Below, piece after piece: positions 45,535 through 55,257 of a stretch of 62,988 bases of DNA. Source of the DNA: DASSNR01 sp036278935 (GTDB lineage: Bacteria > Gemmatimonadota > Gemmatimonadetes > Gemmatimonadales > Gemmatimonadaceae); assembly GCA_036278935.1 (NCBI GenBank), contig DASUKA010000072.1, positions 1 through 62,988 on the forward strand, in the 5' to 3' direction. Below the pieces are notes generated by a model. It made no database searches and had not been told where the DNA came from. It saw nothing but the letters and a program-made list of their open reading frames with translations. The position numbers and the translations under genes were made by a program. Positions within the stretch are counted from its first letter, which is position 1; every line of letters begins with the position of its first letter.

Positions 45535-46914
45535 GTGCTTACCTTATTCCCCATGCCTTTCCCCTTTCGGGCCACCGAACCCGTGCGCGCGATCGCGCCC
45601 GGCATCCCGGCACCCGAAAAGCCGCACAGGGGCGAGATGGTTCCCGCGCGTGCGGTCTCCGCATCACCCAGGCGGCGCGCGCTCGTGGCGGCCTGGGTGG
45701 TGACAAGCTTCGTCGTGTTGTCGTGGCCATTCGCCATGTCGCCGTTGCGCAATCTGAGCGGCGCAGGGCTCGCGGATGGCGTGCGATTGGTTCGGCCCGG
45801 GGCATACATCGCGCTGGCGCCCGTGTGCGATGTGCTGGACGCGCTCACGCTACTCTCCTCGCGCCAGACCGTCGTGCTCATCGCGTCGCTCGCGATACTG
45901 TATGCCGTGTGGCGCGCGGTGGCTCATCGCCGCGCCGCGCCGCGCGCGCGGCGCATCTGGCGTGAGATTGCGTTGGCGACGGGAACGCTGGGCGCCGTGA
46001 TCGCGTTGTACGCCGTGGTGGCGGCGGCGCCGCGGCCCATGGCGGCGCTCGTGGCAACGGATCCGGATCTCGTGATCGCGGACTTCCATTCCCATACCAA
46101 TGCCTCGCATGATGGGCGCTCGGGCTTCACGCCGAGCGTCAATCGCGCATGGCATCGCGCCGCCGGCTTCAATGTTGCCTACATCACGGACCACAAGACT
46201 TTTAGAGGCGCCGAGTATGCGGCACGCGCGAATCCTGAACGTGCGGGCGATGGCGTGGTGCTGCTGAGCGGTGTCGAATACATCAGGGTGCACAATCATC
46301 TCAACGCGCTGGGCGCGACCGTCGCGGATTTCGCGCGGCTCATCGCGGAGGCGCGCGGCGCCACGCTACCGCCGCTCGACTCCGAACACTCCGCGCCGGT
46401 GCTCATTCAGACGCTTCCCGATCATCTGGCGCTCACGCCGGCGCCGGGGCGCCCCGGGCATCTCGGCGTGCTCGGCATCGAGCTCTCCGATGGCTCGCCT
46501 CGCGGCATTGCGCAGGCGCACCGCGACCGCACGACCATTCTGCGCATCGCGGACAGCCTCGACCTCGCGGTAGTGGCGGGCTCGGACAATCATGGGTGGG
46601 GGCGCACGGCGGTCGCGTGGAGCGTGCTCCGCATCCCCAACTGGCGTTCGCTCACGCCCCCCGCGCTCGGCGCCGCCATCCAGCGTACCATCCGTACGAA
46701 GCGGCGGCACGCCGTGCGCGTGATCGCCAGGCGGAGCCCCGATCCGGGCCGCTCAACGCTTGCGCTGGCGGCTACGCTCCCCGCGGTCGCCACCACCATG
46801 CTCACCACGTTATCCCCCGCCGAGCGCGTGTCGTGGCTCGTCTGGACATGGATGCTCGCCGGGCTCGCGCTTGTGAGCACTCGGCGGCCCGTCGCCAGCG
46901 TGCATTCGCGGTGA
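45535..46914 (+). CDS. Membrane-anchored PHP-domain metal hydrolase
   Basis: About 459 residues. GTG 45535 is preferred since AAGGAG (45523-45528) precedes it by 6 bases; ATG 45514 or 45553 are alternatives. Three hydrophobic segments come first, then a PHP (polymerase and histidinol phosphatase) domain: VIADFHSHTNASHDGRSG (metal ligands), YITDHKTFRG, LLSGVEYI, VVAGSDNHGWGR, and a C-terminal membrane segment. PHP domains cleave phosphoesters with two or three metal ions; the substrate is unknown. The stop overlaps the next start (GTGA), linking it to a GT39-type glycosyltransferase. Confidence 0.8.
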   Translation: MLTLFPMPFPFRATEPVRAIAPGIPAPEKPHRGEMVPARAVSASPRRRALVAAWVVTSFVVLSWPFAMSPLRNLSGAGLADGVRLVRPGAYIALAPVCDVLDALTLLSSRQTVVLIASLAILYAVWRAVAHRRAAPRARRIWREIALATGTLGAVIALYAVVAAAPRPMAALVATDPDLVIADFHSHTNASHDGRSGFTPSVNRAWHRAAGFNVAYITDHKTFRGAEYAARANPERAGDGVVLLSGVEYIRVHNHLNALGATVADFARLIAEARGATLPPLDSEHSAPVLIQTLPDHLALTPAPGRPGHLGVLGIELSDGSPRGIAQAHRDRTTILRIADSLDLAVVAGSDNHGWGRTAVAWSVLRIPNWRSLTPPALGAAIQRTIRTKRRHAVRVIARRSPDPGRSTLALAATLPAVATTMLTTLSPAERVSWLVWTWMLAGLALVSTRRPVASVHSR

Positions 46915-48482
46915 CGTTGGGGCTCGCGTCGGCCGCTCCCCCCCGCGCGGAGCCTGTGGTGCGCGCGTCGTGGCACTGGCGCGCGGCAATAGGCATTGCG
47001 CTGGGAGCGGCGGCCGTACGCCTCGTGCTCGCGTCGCTCATCCCGCTCGTCCCGGACGAGACATACTACTGGGAATGGTCGCGTCACCTTGCCGCCGGCT
47101 ACTTCGATCATCCCCCTGCTATCGCGTTCCTCATTCATGCCGGCGTCGTGATCTTTGGCGCCACGCCGTTCGGCGTGCGTGTTTGTCCGGTGCTTGCCGG
47201 CCTGGGGACGGTGCTCGCGGTCGTCTGGCTCGCGCGACGAGTTGGCGGGGATGGCGCGGCGCTCTGGGCGAGCGTGATCGCGGCATGCCTGCCACTGGCG
47301 AGTGCCGGCCTCATTCTGGCCACGCCCGATGCTCCGCTCCTGCTCACCAGTGCCTGCACGCTGCTAGCGCTGGACCGGGCACTGTGCGCGCCGCCGCGCA
47401 CCAGCGCGTCGCTCGCCTGGTGGGGCGTTACGGGTGCGTTGCTCGGCGTCGCCTTCGCGTCCAAGTACACCGCCGTGCTCATCCCCCTCGGTGTGCTCGT
47501 GGCCTTCCTCGCGCGGCGCACGCTGCGTGAGCGTCTGGCCACGCCGCAGCCGTATCTCGCACTGGTGGTCGCGCTCGTAGTGTTCACCCCGGTGGCCATC
47601 TGGAATGCCGGGCACGGCTGGATCTCATTCACCTTTCAGCTCAGTCACGGGCTGGCGTCGCCCTCATGGTCGGCGTGGGCGAACGAGGGCTCGCTCCTGG
47701 CGGGACAGCTGGCACTTGCCTCGCCACTGCTCTTCGGACTGATGGTCGCGGCTATCGTGCGAGCGGTGCGACCGGCGGGCGGGGAGCGTCGTTTCCTGCT
47801 CGCCGTGGTGGCCGCGACCATGTTTCTCTTCTTCGTCATCTCTGCGCTCGGCAAGCGCGTGGAGCCCAATTGGCCCGGCATCGCCTACATTCCCGCGATC
47901 GTGGTGCTCGCGGTGGCTGCCGCACGTCCCCTGTGGCGCCGCTGGTTGTACGCGGCGTGCGCGCTGGGCGGCGCCATGGTGCTGGCCATCTACGTGCAGT
48001 CGGTCTCTCCCGTGCTCCCCTTTCCGCCGGGTACCGATCCCATTGGACGGGCATACGGGTGGGCGTCGCTGGCGGCAAGCGTGGACACCGCACGCTCGGA
48101 GATCCCGCAGAGCGCGGGCGTGGAGAGCTGGGTTGCGGGCGACCGGTACCAGGACGCCTCCGAGCTTGCGTTCCATCTGCCCGAGCATCCCACCGTCTTC
48201 TCGCTCAACCTGGCCGGCCGGCAGAACCAGTACACGCTCTGGCGTGGATTTCCGCGCACGGCGCACATCGGAGACAATCTGGTGGTGGCGCTCACGCCCC
48301 CCCCACTCGACGACGCCGCCGATTCGTCGCTGGTGATCCGGCTACTCACGCCGCACTTTCGGCGCGTGCGCCAGGGCGCTCTTGTCACCCTTGGGCGTCC
48401 GGGTGACCCGAGAGGACTGCGGCGCATCTGGCTGCTCGAAGGGTGGCGCGGCTCATGGCCCGCCACATCACGGGCGCCCTGA
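46911..48482 (+). CDS. GT39/ArnT-like glycosyltransferase
   Basis: About 523 residues from GTG 46911 (overlaps the PHP stop). The loop after segment 1 reads LVPDETYYWEWSRHLAAGYF followed by DHPP, the acidic and HPP motifs of the PMT_2/ArnT class that move sugars from polyprenyl phosphate. About eleven membrane segments; KYTAVLIPLGVLVAFLA and AWIS-type loops fit. A periplasmic C-terminal part (about 390-510) is soluble. The reported N-terminal extension in a longer frame overlaps the PHP gene and is not used. Confidence 0.85.
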   Translation: MTLGLASAAPPRAEPVVRASWHWRAAIGIALGAAAVRLVLASLIPLVPDETYYWEWSRHLAAGYFDHPPAIAFLIHAGVVIFGATPFGVRVCPVLAGLGTVLAVVWLARRVGGDGAALWASVIAACLPLASAGLILATPDAPLLLTSACTLLALDRALCAPPRTSASLAWWGVTGALLGVAFASKYTAVLIPLGVLVAFLARRTLRERLATPQPYLALVVALVVFTPVAIWNAGHGWISFTFQLSHGLASPSWSAWANEGSLLAGQLALASPLLFGLMVAAIVRAVRPAGGERRFLLAVVAATMFLFFVISALGKRVEPNWPGIAYIPAIVVLAVAAARPLWRRWLYAACALGGAMVLAIYVQSVSPVLPFPPGTDPIGRAYGWASLAASVDTARSEIPQSAGVESWVAGDRYQDASELAFHLPEHPTVFSLNLAGRQNQYTLWRGFPRTAHIGDNLVVALTPPPLDDAADSSLVIRLLTPHFRRVRQGALVTLGRPGDPRGLRRIWLLEGWRGSWPATSRAP

Positions 48483-48508
48483 CGGCCGGGGTGGGGATGG
48501 GGGCGCGC

Positions 48509-48829
48509 TCAGGCGCGAGCGTCGCACACGGAGCACGTCCCTTCCGCGGCGACGTACTCGATGATCACGCGATCCGCGGTCACGAGCGGCACCGACGGAA
48601 AGACGGTGAGCTTCCCCTTGGACACCTTGTTCGCCACTTCCCACACGGAGATGTCGGACACGAGCAACCCATCGCTACCCGCCATACGCTTGAGCAGCCG
48701 AAGGGCGGCGGCGGACATGTGCGCCCGCTCGCCGCGCAGATACCAGAGCCAGATATGCGTGTCGATGAGCGCCGGGCCGGCGAAGAACGGCGCCGCTGCC
48801 GGCGCCCAGACTTCAGTCGGAATCGTCAT
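48509..48829 (-). pseudogene. Internally deleted PIN-domain toxin (VapC-like)
   Basis: 106 residues instead of the usual 125-135. The start of a PIN domain is good: LIDTHIWLWYLRGE (Asp 23) and LLVSDISVWEVANKVSKGKL (Glu 64). Right after TVFPSV (residue 80) comes PLVTADRVI (Asp 86), the last part of the fold. The 45-50 residues between, which carry the conserved DPADR-type acidic motif, are absent without a frameshift. The toxin should be inactive. The first 18 or so residues are also not typical. It overlaps the antitoxin remnant by 17 bases. Confidence 0.75.
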
Positions 48830-48992
48830 CGGCCCACGATTCGTGATCCGGCCCCACGACATCCCCGTGCACGCGGATCGTACCGCGCAGGAAGCCGAAG
48901 GAGTCCGGGACCGTTGCTTCCACTTGAGCGAGCTTGGCCACCGGCTTGCCCCGGCCCGCGCGCGCATCGATCGTTAGCTCGGGCGCCGGCAT
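48813..48992 (-). pseudogene. Truncated Phd/YefM-type antitoxin (VapB partner)
   Basis: 59 residues from ATG 48992. The C-terminal half fits a type II antitoxin of the Phd/YefM kind: GKPVAKLAQVEATVP, GFLRGTIRVHGDVVGP (family pattern: GKPVAKLVPV..., GFLKGKI.V..DFD.P). The N-terminal DNA-binding part, normally about 20 residues longer, is missing; no frame nearby restores it. It lies just upstream of the decayed toxin, as expected for a TA pair. Confidence 0.7.
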
Positions 48993-49078
48993 CGCGCAGG
49001 CGCCTCCCCCGCTATCCGAGGCCATCCTGCATGCCCGGTGACCCACCCTGCTGGCTCCACCTCTTCGACGATTTCGAC

Positions 49079-50476
49079 ATGACCACCACGCTCGCCGCCG
49101 ATCTCGATGCCTACCTCTCGAAGCACAACGCGGCCATCCATGAGGAGCTGTTCGATTTCCTGCGCATTCCCAGCGTAAGTGCCCGCTCGGAGCACAATGC
49201 GGACACACGGCGCGCGGCGGAGTGGGTGGCCGCGTCGCTGCGCACCGCCGGTCTTACCGCCGAGGTCTTTCCGACCGGCGGCCACCCGGCGGTGGTGGGC
49301 GAGTGGCGCAAGGGAGGACCGGACGCGCCGACCATCCTCATCTACGGCCACTACGACGTGCAGCCGGTCGAGCCGCTGGAGCTCTGGACGTCGCCGCCCT
49401 TCGAGCCGGCAATGCGCGATGGCAAGATCTTCGCGCGCGGCGCCGTGGACGACAAAGGACAGCTCTTCCTGCACATCAAGGCTATTCAGGCGCATCTGGC
49501 CGCTCGCGGGGAGCTGCCGGTGAACCTCGTGGTGCTCGCCGAGGGCGAGGAGGAAGTAGGCAGCGATCACCTGGCGGGTTTCATCGGATCGCACGCCGAG
49601 CAGCTCCGCTGCGACGGCGTCGTCATTTCGGACTCGTCGATGTTCGCACCGGGCATCCCGTCCATTCTCTCCTCACTGCGCGGTCTGACCTATATCCAGA
49701 TCGACGTGCAGGGGCCGGCCGCCGATCTCCACTCCGGCAGCTACGGCGGGGCCGTGGTGAATCCAGCCGCCGCCCTGGCGCATATACTGGACAGCCTGCA
49801 CGATGCCTCGGGGCGGGTGACGGTGAAGGGATTCTACGACGCCGTGCGCGACTGGGGCGATGCGGCGCGCGAGCAGATCCGCACGCTCCCCTTCAGCGAC
49901 GAGCGCTACCTGCACGAGGTCGGTGCCCCGGCCCTCGGCGGCGAGGAGGGCTACTCCACGCTCGAGCGGCTGTGGACGCGACCGACCTGTGAGATCAACG
50001 GGCTGCTGAGCGGTTACACGGGCGAAGGCGCGAAGACGGTGCTCCCGGCCAGGGCGATGGCCAAGGTGAGCTGCCGCCTCGTTCCGGATCAGGATTCCGA
50101 CGAGATCGCGCGTCTGCTCACGGCACACGTCCAGGCCGTGGCGCCCGCGGGGGTCACGGTGACGGTGACGCGGCTGCACGGGGGCGAACCCTGGCGCGCG
50201 GCGTTGAGCGGTCCGCTTTTCGAGGCCGCCCGGCGTGCCCTCGCCGCCACCTTCGGGCGCGAACCGGTCATCACCGGCGAGGGCGGCTCGATCCCCGTCG
50301 TGACCGACTTTCAGCGCATCCTGGATGCCCCGGTGCTTCTCATGGGCTTCGGCCTGCCGGGCGAGAACGCTCACGCCCCCGACGAGTGGCTGAGCGACGA
50401 GAACTTCGTGAAGGGGATGCGAACGGCGGCCATGCTGTGGGACGAGTTGGGGGGGAGCAAGAACAGCAGGGTGTAG
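49079..50476 (+). CDS. M20 family dipeptidase/peptidase
   Basis: 465-residue cytosolic metallopeptidase of the M20 dipeptidase branch (CNDP/DapE-like). Metal ligands appear in order: ILIYGHYDVQPVEP, FARGAVDDKGQ, LAEGEEEVGSDH, VISDSSMF and the late GFGLPGENAHAPDEW. Lid domain in the middle. ATG 49079 matches the family start; a longer frame runs over the TA remnant and is rejected. The last residues run into a word-repeat hairpin element. Confidence 0.93.
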   Translation: MTTTLAADLDAYLSKHNAAIHEELFDFLRIPSVSARSEHNADTRRAAEWVAASLRTAGLTAEVFPTGGHPAVVGEWRKGGPDAPTILIYGHYDVQPVEPLELWTSPPFEPAMRDGKIFARGAVDDKGQLFLHIKAIQAHLAARGELPVNLVVLAEGEEEVGSDHLAGFIGSHAEQLRCDGVVISDSSMFAPGIPSILSSLRGLTYIQIDVQGPAADLHSGSYGGAVVNPAAALAHILDSLHDASGRVTVKGFYDAVRDWGDAAREQIRTLPFSDERYLHEVGAPALGGEEGYSTLERLWTRPTCEINGLLSGYTGEGAKTVLPARAMAKVSCRLVPDQDSDEIARLLTAHVQAVAPAGVTVTVTRLHGGEPWRAALSGPLFEAARRALAATFGREPVITGEGGSIPVVTDFQRILDAPVLLMGFGLPGENAHAPDEWLSDENFVKGMRTAAMLWDELGGSKNSRV

Positions 50477-50667
50477 GGAGTCGGGTGTAGGGTGGGCGGG
50501 GCGGCCATTCCGTGCGGCAGCGACTGAGGAATGACAACCACGCGAGGCGCGGGGATTCCTCACTCGCTCCGCTCCCTCGGAATAGCAGCGGAGGTTTTTT
50601 GCGGCCCTCGGCCCGACCGCATTGATGCGGGCCGTTTCCCCACGCCCCACTCCCTTACACCCTGTCT
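50463..50667. repeat. Word-repeat hairpin element E9 (GGTGTAGGGAGT type) with terminators
   Basis: The left arm (50465-50503) is CAGGGTGTAGGGAGTCGGG then TGTAGGGTGGGCGGGG. The right arm (50638-50667) is CCCCACGCCCCACTCCC then TTACACCCTG. Inside are smaller stems: GAGGAAT/ATTCCTC (about 50526-50560), CCTC...GGAGG followed by TTTTTT (50592-50599) and GGCCCG..GCAT/ATGCGGGCC (about 50610-50632). The region separates the convergent peptidase and TamB genes and looks like a bidirectional termination zone. Confidence 0.7.
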
Positions 50668-53600
50668 TCAGAACCGCCAGTCCCCAAGCACGAACATCCC
50701 GAACACGCTCGTGGCGCGCGGCGTCTGGTTGGTCGAGAGCGTGGGCTCGCGGAGCAGGAAACGAGGCTCCAAGCTCATCTGCCACTGCAATCCCATGGGA
50801 GCGCGGTACTGGATTCGCGCGCCCGGCGCAACGAACGTCGGGCGCACTTGAATGCCGACGAACGTCCGCGCATCCACGTACTTGCCGGCTTCCACCTGCG
50901 TGCCACGCAGCACGCCTGCGACGCCGTTCAGCGAGACTTCAGCCGGGATGTCCGCCGGGGTGATGTTGAGCACATCAGCACCGAGCGAGCGGGCCGCCGT
51001 CTCCTCGAATTCGTCGGTCAGCGTGCCGAGCGCAATCGCCGCCAGTTGCCGCGTGGCCACCGCGGCCACCTGGCCGATGATCCTGCCGTTGGCGCCCCCC
51101 TGCCCGGACAGACTGGAGGACCCTTCCTGCTGCAGGAGTGACGAGGTGGATTGGCCGAACGCCAGATAGCTGAGGAGCTGCTCCTGCGGGATCGGGGGCT
51201 GCGCATTGCTCGCGAGCGTCACGCGCGGCTGCCGCAGCGTCCCGCCGATCACGATGTTGATAGCCTGCGTCCCCTGTCCGGCCAGCTGGACGTCGCGCTG
51301 CCCCGTGAGCTGGAGAATCGGGTCGATTTCCGGGGCACCGATGAAGGTGGCGGACCCGCGCGCCAGCACGAACCGCCGTCCGAGGAAGGTATAATCCCCC
51401 TGGTTCGTGTTGATCACGCCCTCCACGGTGAGCGCCCGGCTGCGCTGTCCCAGGCGCACCGTGAGCGGCCCGGTGGAGTAGATCTCCACGTTCGCATCAG
51501 GCGTCCGCACCCAGGTATCCCGTGAGACGTTCAGCTCCACGTTCACGCTCAGGTTCTCGAGCAGGGGCGATGGGCTGGGGAGCAGATCCCGCTCGGCGGC
51601 CACCGTGGTGTCAATCACATTGTAGATGACGCTGTCGGCAAGGCTGATCGGCGCAGTCTCCCCAGCCGGGGGCAGGTAATAGATGCCGTTGAGGACGTCC
51701 GCATTCCCGGTGATGGAGACGCCATCGAACGGGCCATGCATTCCGATCTTCCCATCCATCGTGATGCGCCCGTCTTCATTGTCGAGAACGGTGGCGTTGT
51801 CCGCCAGCATGGTGAGCGCGAAGCTCGGCGTCTTGGGGTGCGCGAGGATGATCCTCCCCGCCAGCCGGACGGTTCCCACCGTCCGCGCGACCAGCGAATC
51901 CACCACCAGCGTATCGCCGTCCATGTGCAAGGTGCCGGTGAGCCCCTGCAGGGTGATGCCGAGTGGGACGATGCGCACGGCACCGTTATCCAGGCCAATC
52001 GCGCCCTCGATGGTCGGGTGCTGTGCGGTGCCGCGTACCGAGACCGCCGCGACCACGCGCCCGTGGATATTGTCCGCGTCCGGGCTCACATGCGACAGCC
52101 CGGCGAGGGGCAGGTCCTCCGCGCGCAGATTGAACGAGAGCGGCTCATTCAGGAGTCGCGGCCCGGAGTATCCGGCGATCGCGAGGTCGATAGGAAGTGT
52201 GCCGCTGGCGGTGGCCAGCCGCTCTCCGGTGCTGTCCACCACATCCGCGATCGCCTGAAGGCGCGTGTCGGCGTAGCGGAACGTCGCCTGGACCGTCGGC
52301 ACGGGCGTACCGCCGTAGGCTGCGTGCGCAAGCGTCGCCGACCCGGTGAACTGCGGACTGCGCTCCGTCCCCTCGACATGCGCCGTGAGGCTGAGCAGGC
52401 CGCTCACCGGGGCCGCGCTCTCCAGCAGCGCGGTCACATTGGCCAGTGGTAGCGCGCGTACCTGCACGTCCAGGCTGGACGCGCCGGCCACCGGGAGGTG
52501 ACCATTCACGAAGATGCGTCCGCCCTGGCCGTTCGTGATGTCGACGCTGTCCACATCCACGCCGGTTCTCCCCCATGCGATGGTGGCGGGCTGGGTGGCG
52601 TCCCAGCGGAGGCGGCCGAACTGCATGGCGAGCTGCTGGAGATGGACCAGCGTGTGGGCGGAGTCCATGGCGAAGTCGGCACGCGCGTGGTATGCGCGCA
52701 CGCTGTCCTGGAAGACCGTCACGGCCGCCGTGCCGCCGGGCTGGCGATACGCCAGCCGGAGCGCCACGCTGTCGAGGGCAAAGCCGGATGCCTGCACGGA
52801 ATCCAGCGTGGCGCCGGCCACGATGGCCATGCGCGGCGTACCGGCGTCCACGAGAGCGTACTCCATAGTGCCGCGGTTCACGAAGTTCCCGCGAACGATG
52901 AGGTCGGCGAGCGCGAGCCTTCCCCGCACGCCAAAGTCGCGGATCTCGCCGCGCACCGTGCCGACAGTATAGAGCGAGCCCGCCACAGCGCCGCGCGACA
53001 GCGCCGCGACTTTGGGCGTCGGAACCGGGGGCAGAGGAGACCCGGTGGCTGCCCGTTCGACCTCGGTCGCCTTCGCCACGCGCGCGGAATCGGCGCGCGC
53101 CTTGGCGAGGGCGCGCGACACCACCGCCGGCCGTGGCGCCACGATGCCCGTATCGGTAGGAAGGAAGCGGCGGAGCGCCGCCAGGGAGTCCAGCCGGATG
53201 CGATACTGCAGCGTGCCGGCATGGCCAGCCGCGAGGCCAAGCGTCCCGCTGGATCGCGCCTCGCCGAACGACGTCCGCACCAGCAGCGTGTCGACCGTGG
53301 CCATGCCGTCGGCGATGGTCAGCCGGGCGTGCGCTGTGTCGAGCGCGATGCTGTCCAGTGTCGAGCTCGAGAGGCTGGCGGCAATGGCGGCGGACATATG
53401 TGCGGGGTCGTACCCCCGTCCCCGCGCGCTGACCACCCCCGTCAGCGTGGCGGGCGGTCCCACCGCGGCCACTGTGCGCGGGCGCACATGATCCAGCTGC
53501 GCCGTGAGATCGTACTCCGGCACGCGCCCCGAAAGGTCGACGGTTCCCTCCGCGAGCAGCTGAGCGCTGTCGGGTAGACTCAGGTGGGCCTGAACGGCGA

Positions 53601-55257
53601 GATCGCGCAGCGTGCCGTGCGCGCTGGCGGTGCCCCTCGCCGCTCCATGCAAGCCCAGCGACGGAGCAAATCGTCCGGCCGTGACGAGCGCGAGCGGCGT
53701 GAAGCGCGCCTTCACGTTGGCACGCGGCCGGCGGCCACCGAGCGCTACCGTCCCGCCCCCAGCCACCTGTGACACCGCGCCGTGGTCCGTGAGGGCAAGC
53801 TGAGTGCGGAAGGCGAGTCCGGTGCTGGCCGCGCCGTCCAGCATGGCGCGGCCGGTGAGCGTGCCGCGCAACGGCAGCTTCGGCGCCGCGATGCGTGCCA
53901 GATCGAGCTGGAGCGGCTCCAGGCGCAGATGCAGGCTGTCCGCGTGAAAGCCGCCCGCCATCCCCACTCCCCCGTCGGCCACGAGATGGCTGACCTGGCC
54001 GGTGGGGTTCTCCGCGAATTCCACATCGGCGGAGAGGCGCATGTCACCCACGCTGCCATCGAGCGCGGCCTGGCCGCTGAACGACCCGCGGCGGGGGATG
54101 TGCAGCCCGGGAACGAGCTGCTCCAGCAACCGCGCACTCACGCGAGCGAATCGCAGGTGCGTGTTGGAGACGCGGGTGGTGTCACCCATGGAGAACGTGG
54201 CGTCGCCCGAGAGCGTGGTATCGCCCACCGCAAAACGCGCGTGCTGCAGACTGTAGTCGCTGGCGCTGTCATGATGCGTCGCCATCGCGAAATCCAGCGA
54301 CCCGCTTCCAGTGGATGGGAATGGCGGGTAGATCCACCGGAGGTCGGCGAGCGCGGCGGGATCGGCGTGCCCGTGTACGCGGAAATCGCCGGATGCCAGG
54401 AGGTAGGCGCCCGAAAGGGTGGCGCGCGAGTTGGGGAGCGTCACGTGCAGATCGCGCCACCAGGCGGAATCCTTCGCCACACGGATGATGCCGCCGGCGT
54501 CGCGGAGCTGCAGCGGCGGCGGACGGAACATGTTGGCCGTCATGGACAGATTGCTCACCGCTATCAGCTTGGTCGCTGTATCCGGATCGGCGAGCCGGAT
54601 GCGCGGGAAGGTGCCGTTCATCGACCTGAAGGTCATCACCTGCTGGTAGCCGCCCGGCACCGGCACCACCACCGTCCGCGCGCTCGGACTCAGCGCCTCC
54701 TGGATGGCGCTGTCGCGTGCCGCGCCCACCAGGGACGCGCGCGGCGTCCAGGGCGAGCGCGTGACGAGCGTGCCATCCACAATCCGTACCTGGTGCAGCC
54801 GGATCCAGCTGCCCCAGCCGGCGGTGGTGTCGTGCTCCGGGCTGGGCGGGAAGAGGATCCGATCCCAATTCCAGCTCCCCCCGGGCGGCTTATCGAGCAC
54901 GATGACGGGACGTACGAGCGTGAGGCTGGAGAGGATCACCTTCTTCGAGAAGAAGGGACGCAGACGATAGGTGGCCTTCACCGTGTCGGCGGCCACGAAC
55001 GGCTTGCCCGCGCTGTCGGTGAGCGTGACGTCACTCAGTACCACGCCGGCGAGCAGATTCCCGTGCACCGCGCCGATGTGTGCGATCCCGTGCGTGGCGC
55101 CGTTGATCCCTCCCACGGCCAGCTGCCGCACGCGCTCGCGTCCGTAGTCGGTCTGCGTGAGCACGAGCACCGCGAGCACGCCGACCACGACGACGACAAC
55201 GATCACCGCCCCGATCACCCCGAGTCCCACGGCCAGCCACTTCCAGACGCGCCGCAT
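50668..55257 (-). CDS. tamB: TamB-type translocation/assembly protein
   Basis: 1529 residues. N-terminal membrane anchor (WLAVGLGVIGAVIVVVVVVG), then long beta-helical repeats and a C-terminal TamB domain (DUF490) with DGKIGMHGPFDGVSITGNAD, VEGVINTNQGDYTFLGRRF, GTLRQPRVTLASNAQPPIPQ and QLLSYLAFGQ near the end. TamB-like bridges carry lipids or help insert outer-membrane proteins with TamA/BamA. It directly follows an Omp85 gene (TGATG junction), the expected partner. Family proteins are 1200-1600 residues. Confidence 0.9.
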   Translation of the reverse strand: MRRVWKWLAVGLGVIGAVIVVVVVVGVLAVLVLTQTDYGRERVRQLAVGGINGATHGIAHIGAVHGNLLAGVVLSDVTLTDSAGKPFVAADTVKATYRLRPFFSKKVILSSLTLVRPVIVLDKPPGGSWNWDRILFPPSPEHDTTAGWGSWIRLHQVRIVDGTLVTRSPWTPRASLVGAARDSAIQEALSPSARTVVVPVPGGYQQVMTFRSMNGTFPRIRLADPDTATKLIAVSNLSMTANMFRPPPLQLRDAGGIIRVAKDSAWWRDLHVTLPNSRATLSGAYLLASGDFRVHGHADPAALADLRWIYPPFPSTGSGSLDFAMATHHDSASDYSLQHARFAVGDTTLSGDATFSMGDTTRVSNTHLRFARVSARLLEQLVPGLHIPRRGSFSGQAALDGSVGDMRLSADVEFAENPTGQVSHLVADGGVGMAGGFHADSLHLRLEPLQLDLARIAAPKLPLRGTLTGRAMLDGAASTGLAFRTQLALTDHGAVSQVAGGGTVALGGRRPRANVKARFTPLALVTAGRFAPSLGLHGAARGTASAHGTLRDLAVQAHLSLPDSAQLLAEGTVDLSGRVPEYDLTAQLDHVRPRTVAAVGPPATLTGVVSARGRGYDPAHMSAAIAASLSSSTLDSIALDTAHARLTIADGMATVDTLLVRTSFGEARSSGTLGLAAGHAGTLQYRIRLDSLAALRRFLPTDTGIVAPRPAVVSRALAKARADSARVAKATEVERAATGSPLPPVPTPKVAALSRGAVAGSLYTVGTVRGEIRDFGVRGRLALADLIVRGNFVNRGTMEYALVDAGTPRMAIVAGATLDSVQASGFALDSVALRLAYRQPGGTAAVTVFQDSVRAYHARADFAMDSAHTLVHLQQLAMQFGRLRWDATQPATIAWGRTGVDVDSVDITNGQGGRIFVNGHLPVAGASSLDVQVRALPLANVTALLESAAPVSGLLSLTAHVEGTERSPQFTGSATLAHAAYGGTPVPTVQATFRYADTRLQAIADVVDSTGERLATASGTLPIDLAIAGYSGPRLLNEPLSFNLRAEDLPLAGLSHVSPDADNIHGRVVAAVSVRGTAQHPTIEGAIGLDNGAVRIVPLGITLQGLTGTLHMDGDTLVVDSLVARTVGTVRLAGRIILAHPKTPSFALTMLADNATVLDNEDGRITMDGKIGMHGPFDGVSITGNADVLNGIYYLPPAGETAPISLADSVIYNVIDTTVAAERDLLPSPSPLLENLSVNVELNVSRDTWVRTPDANVEIYSTGPLTVRLGQRSRALTVEGVINTNQGDYTFLGRRFVLARGSATFIGAPEIDPILQLTGQRDVQLAGQGTQAINIVIGGTLRQPRVTLASNAQPPIPQEQLLSYLAFGQSTSSLLQQEGSSSLSGQGGANGRIIGQVAAVATRQLAAIALGTLTDEFEETAARSLGADVLNITPADIPAEVSLNGVAGVLRGTQVEAGKYVDARTFVGIQVRPTFVAPGARIQYRAPMGLQWQMSLEPRFLLREPTLSTNQTPRATSVFGMFVLGDWRF

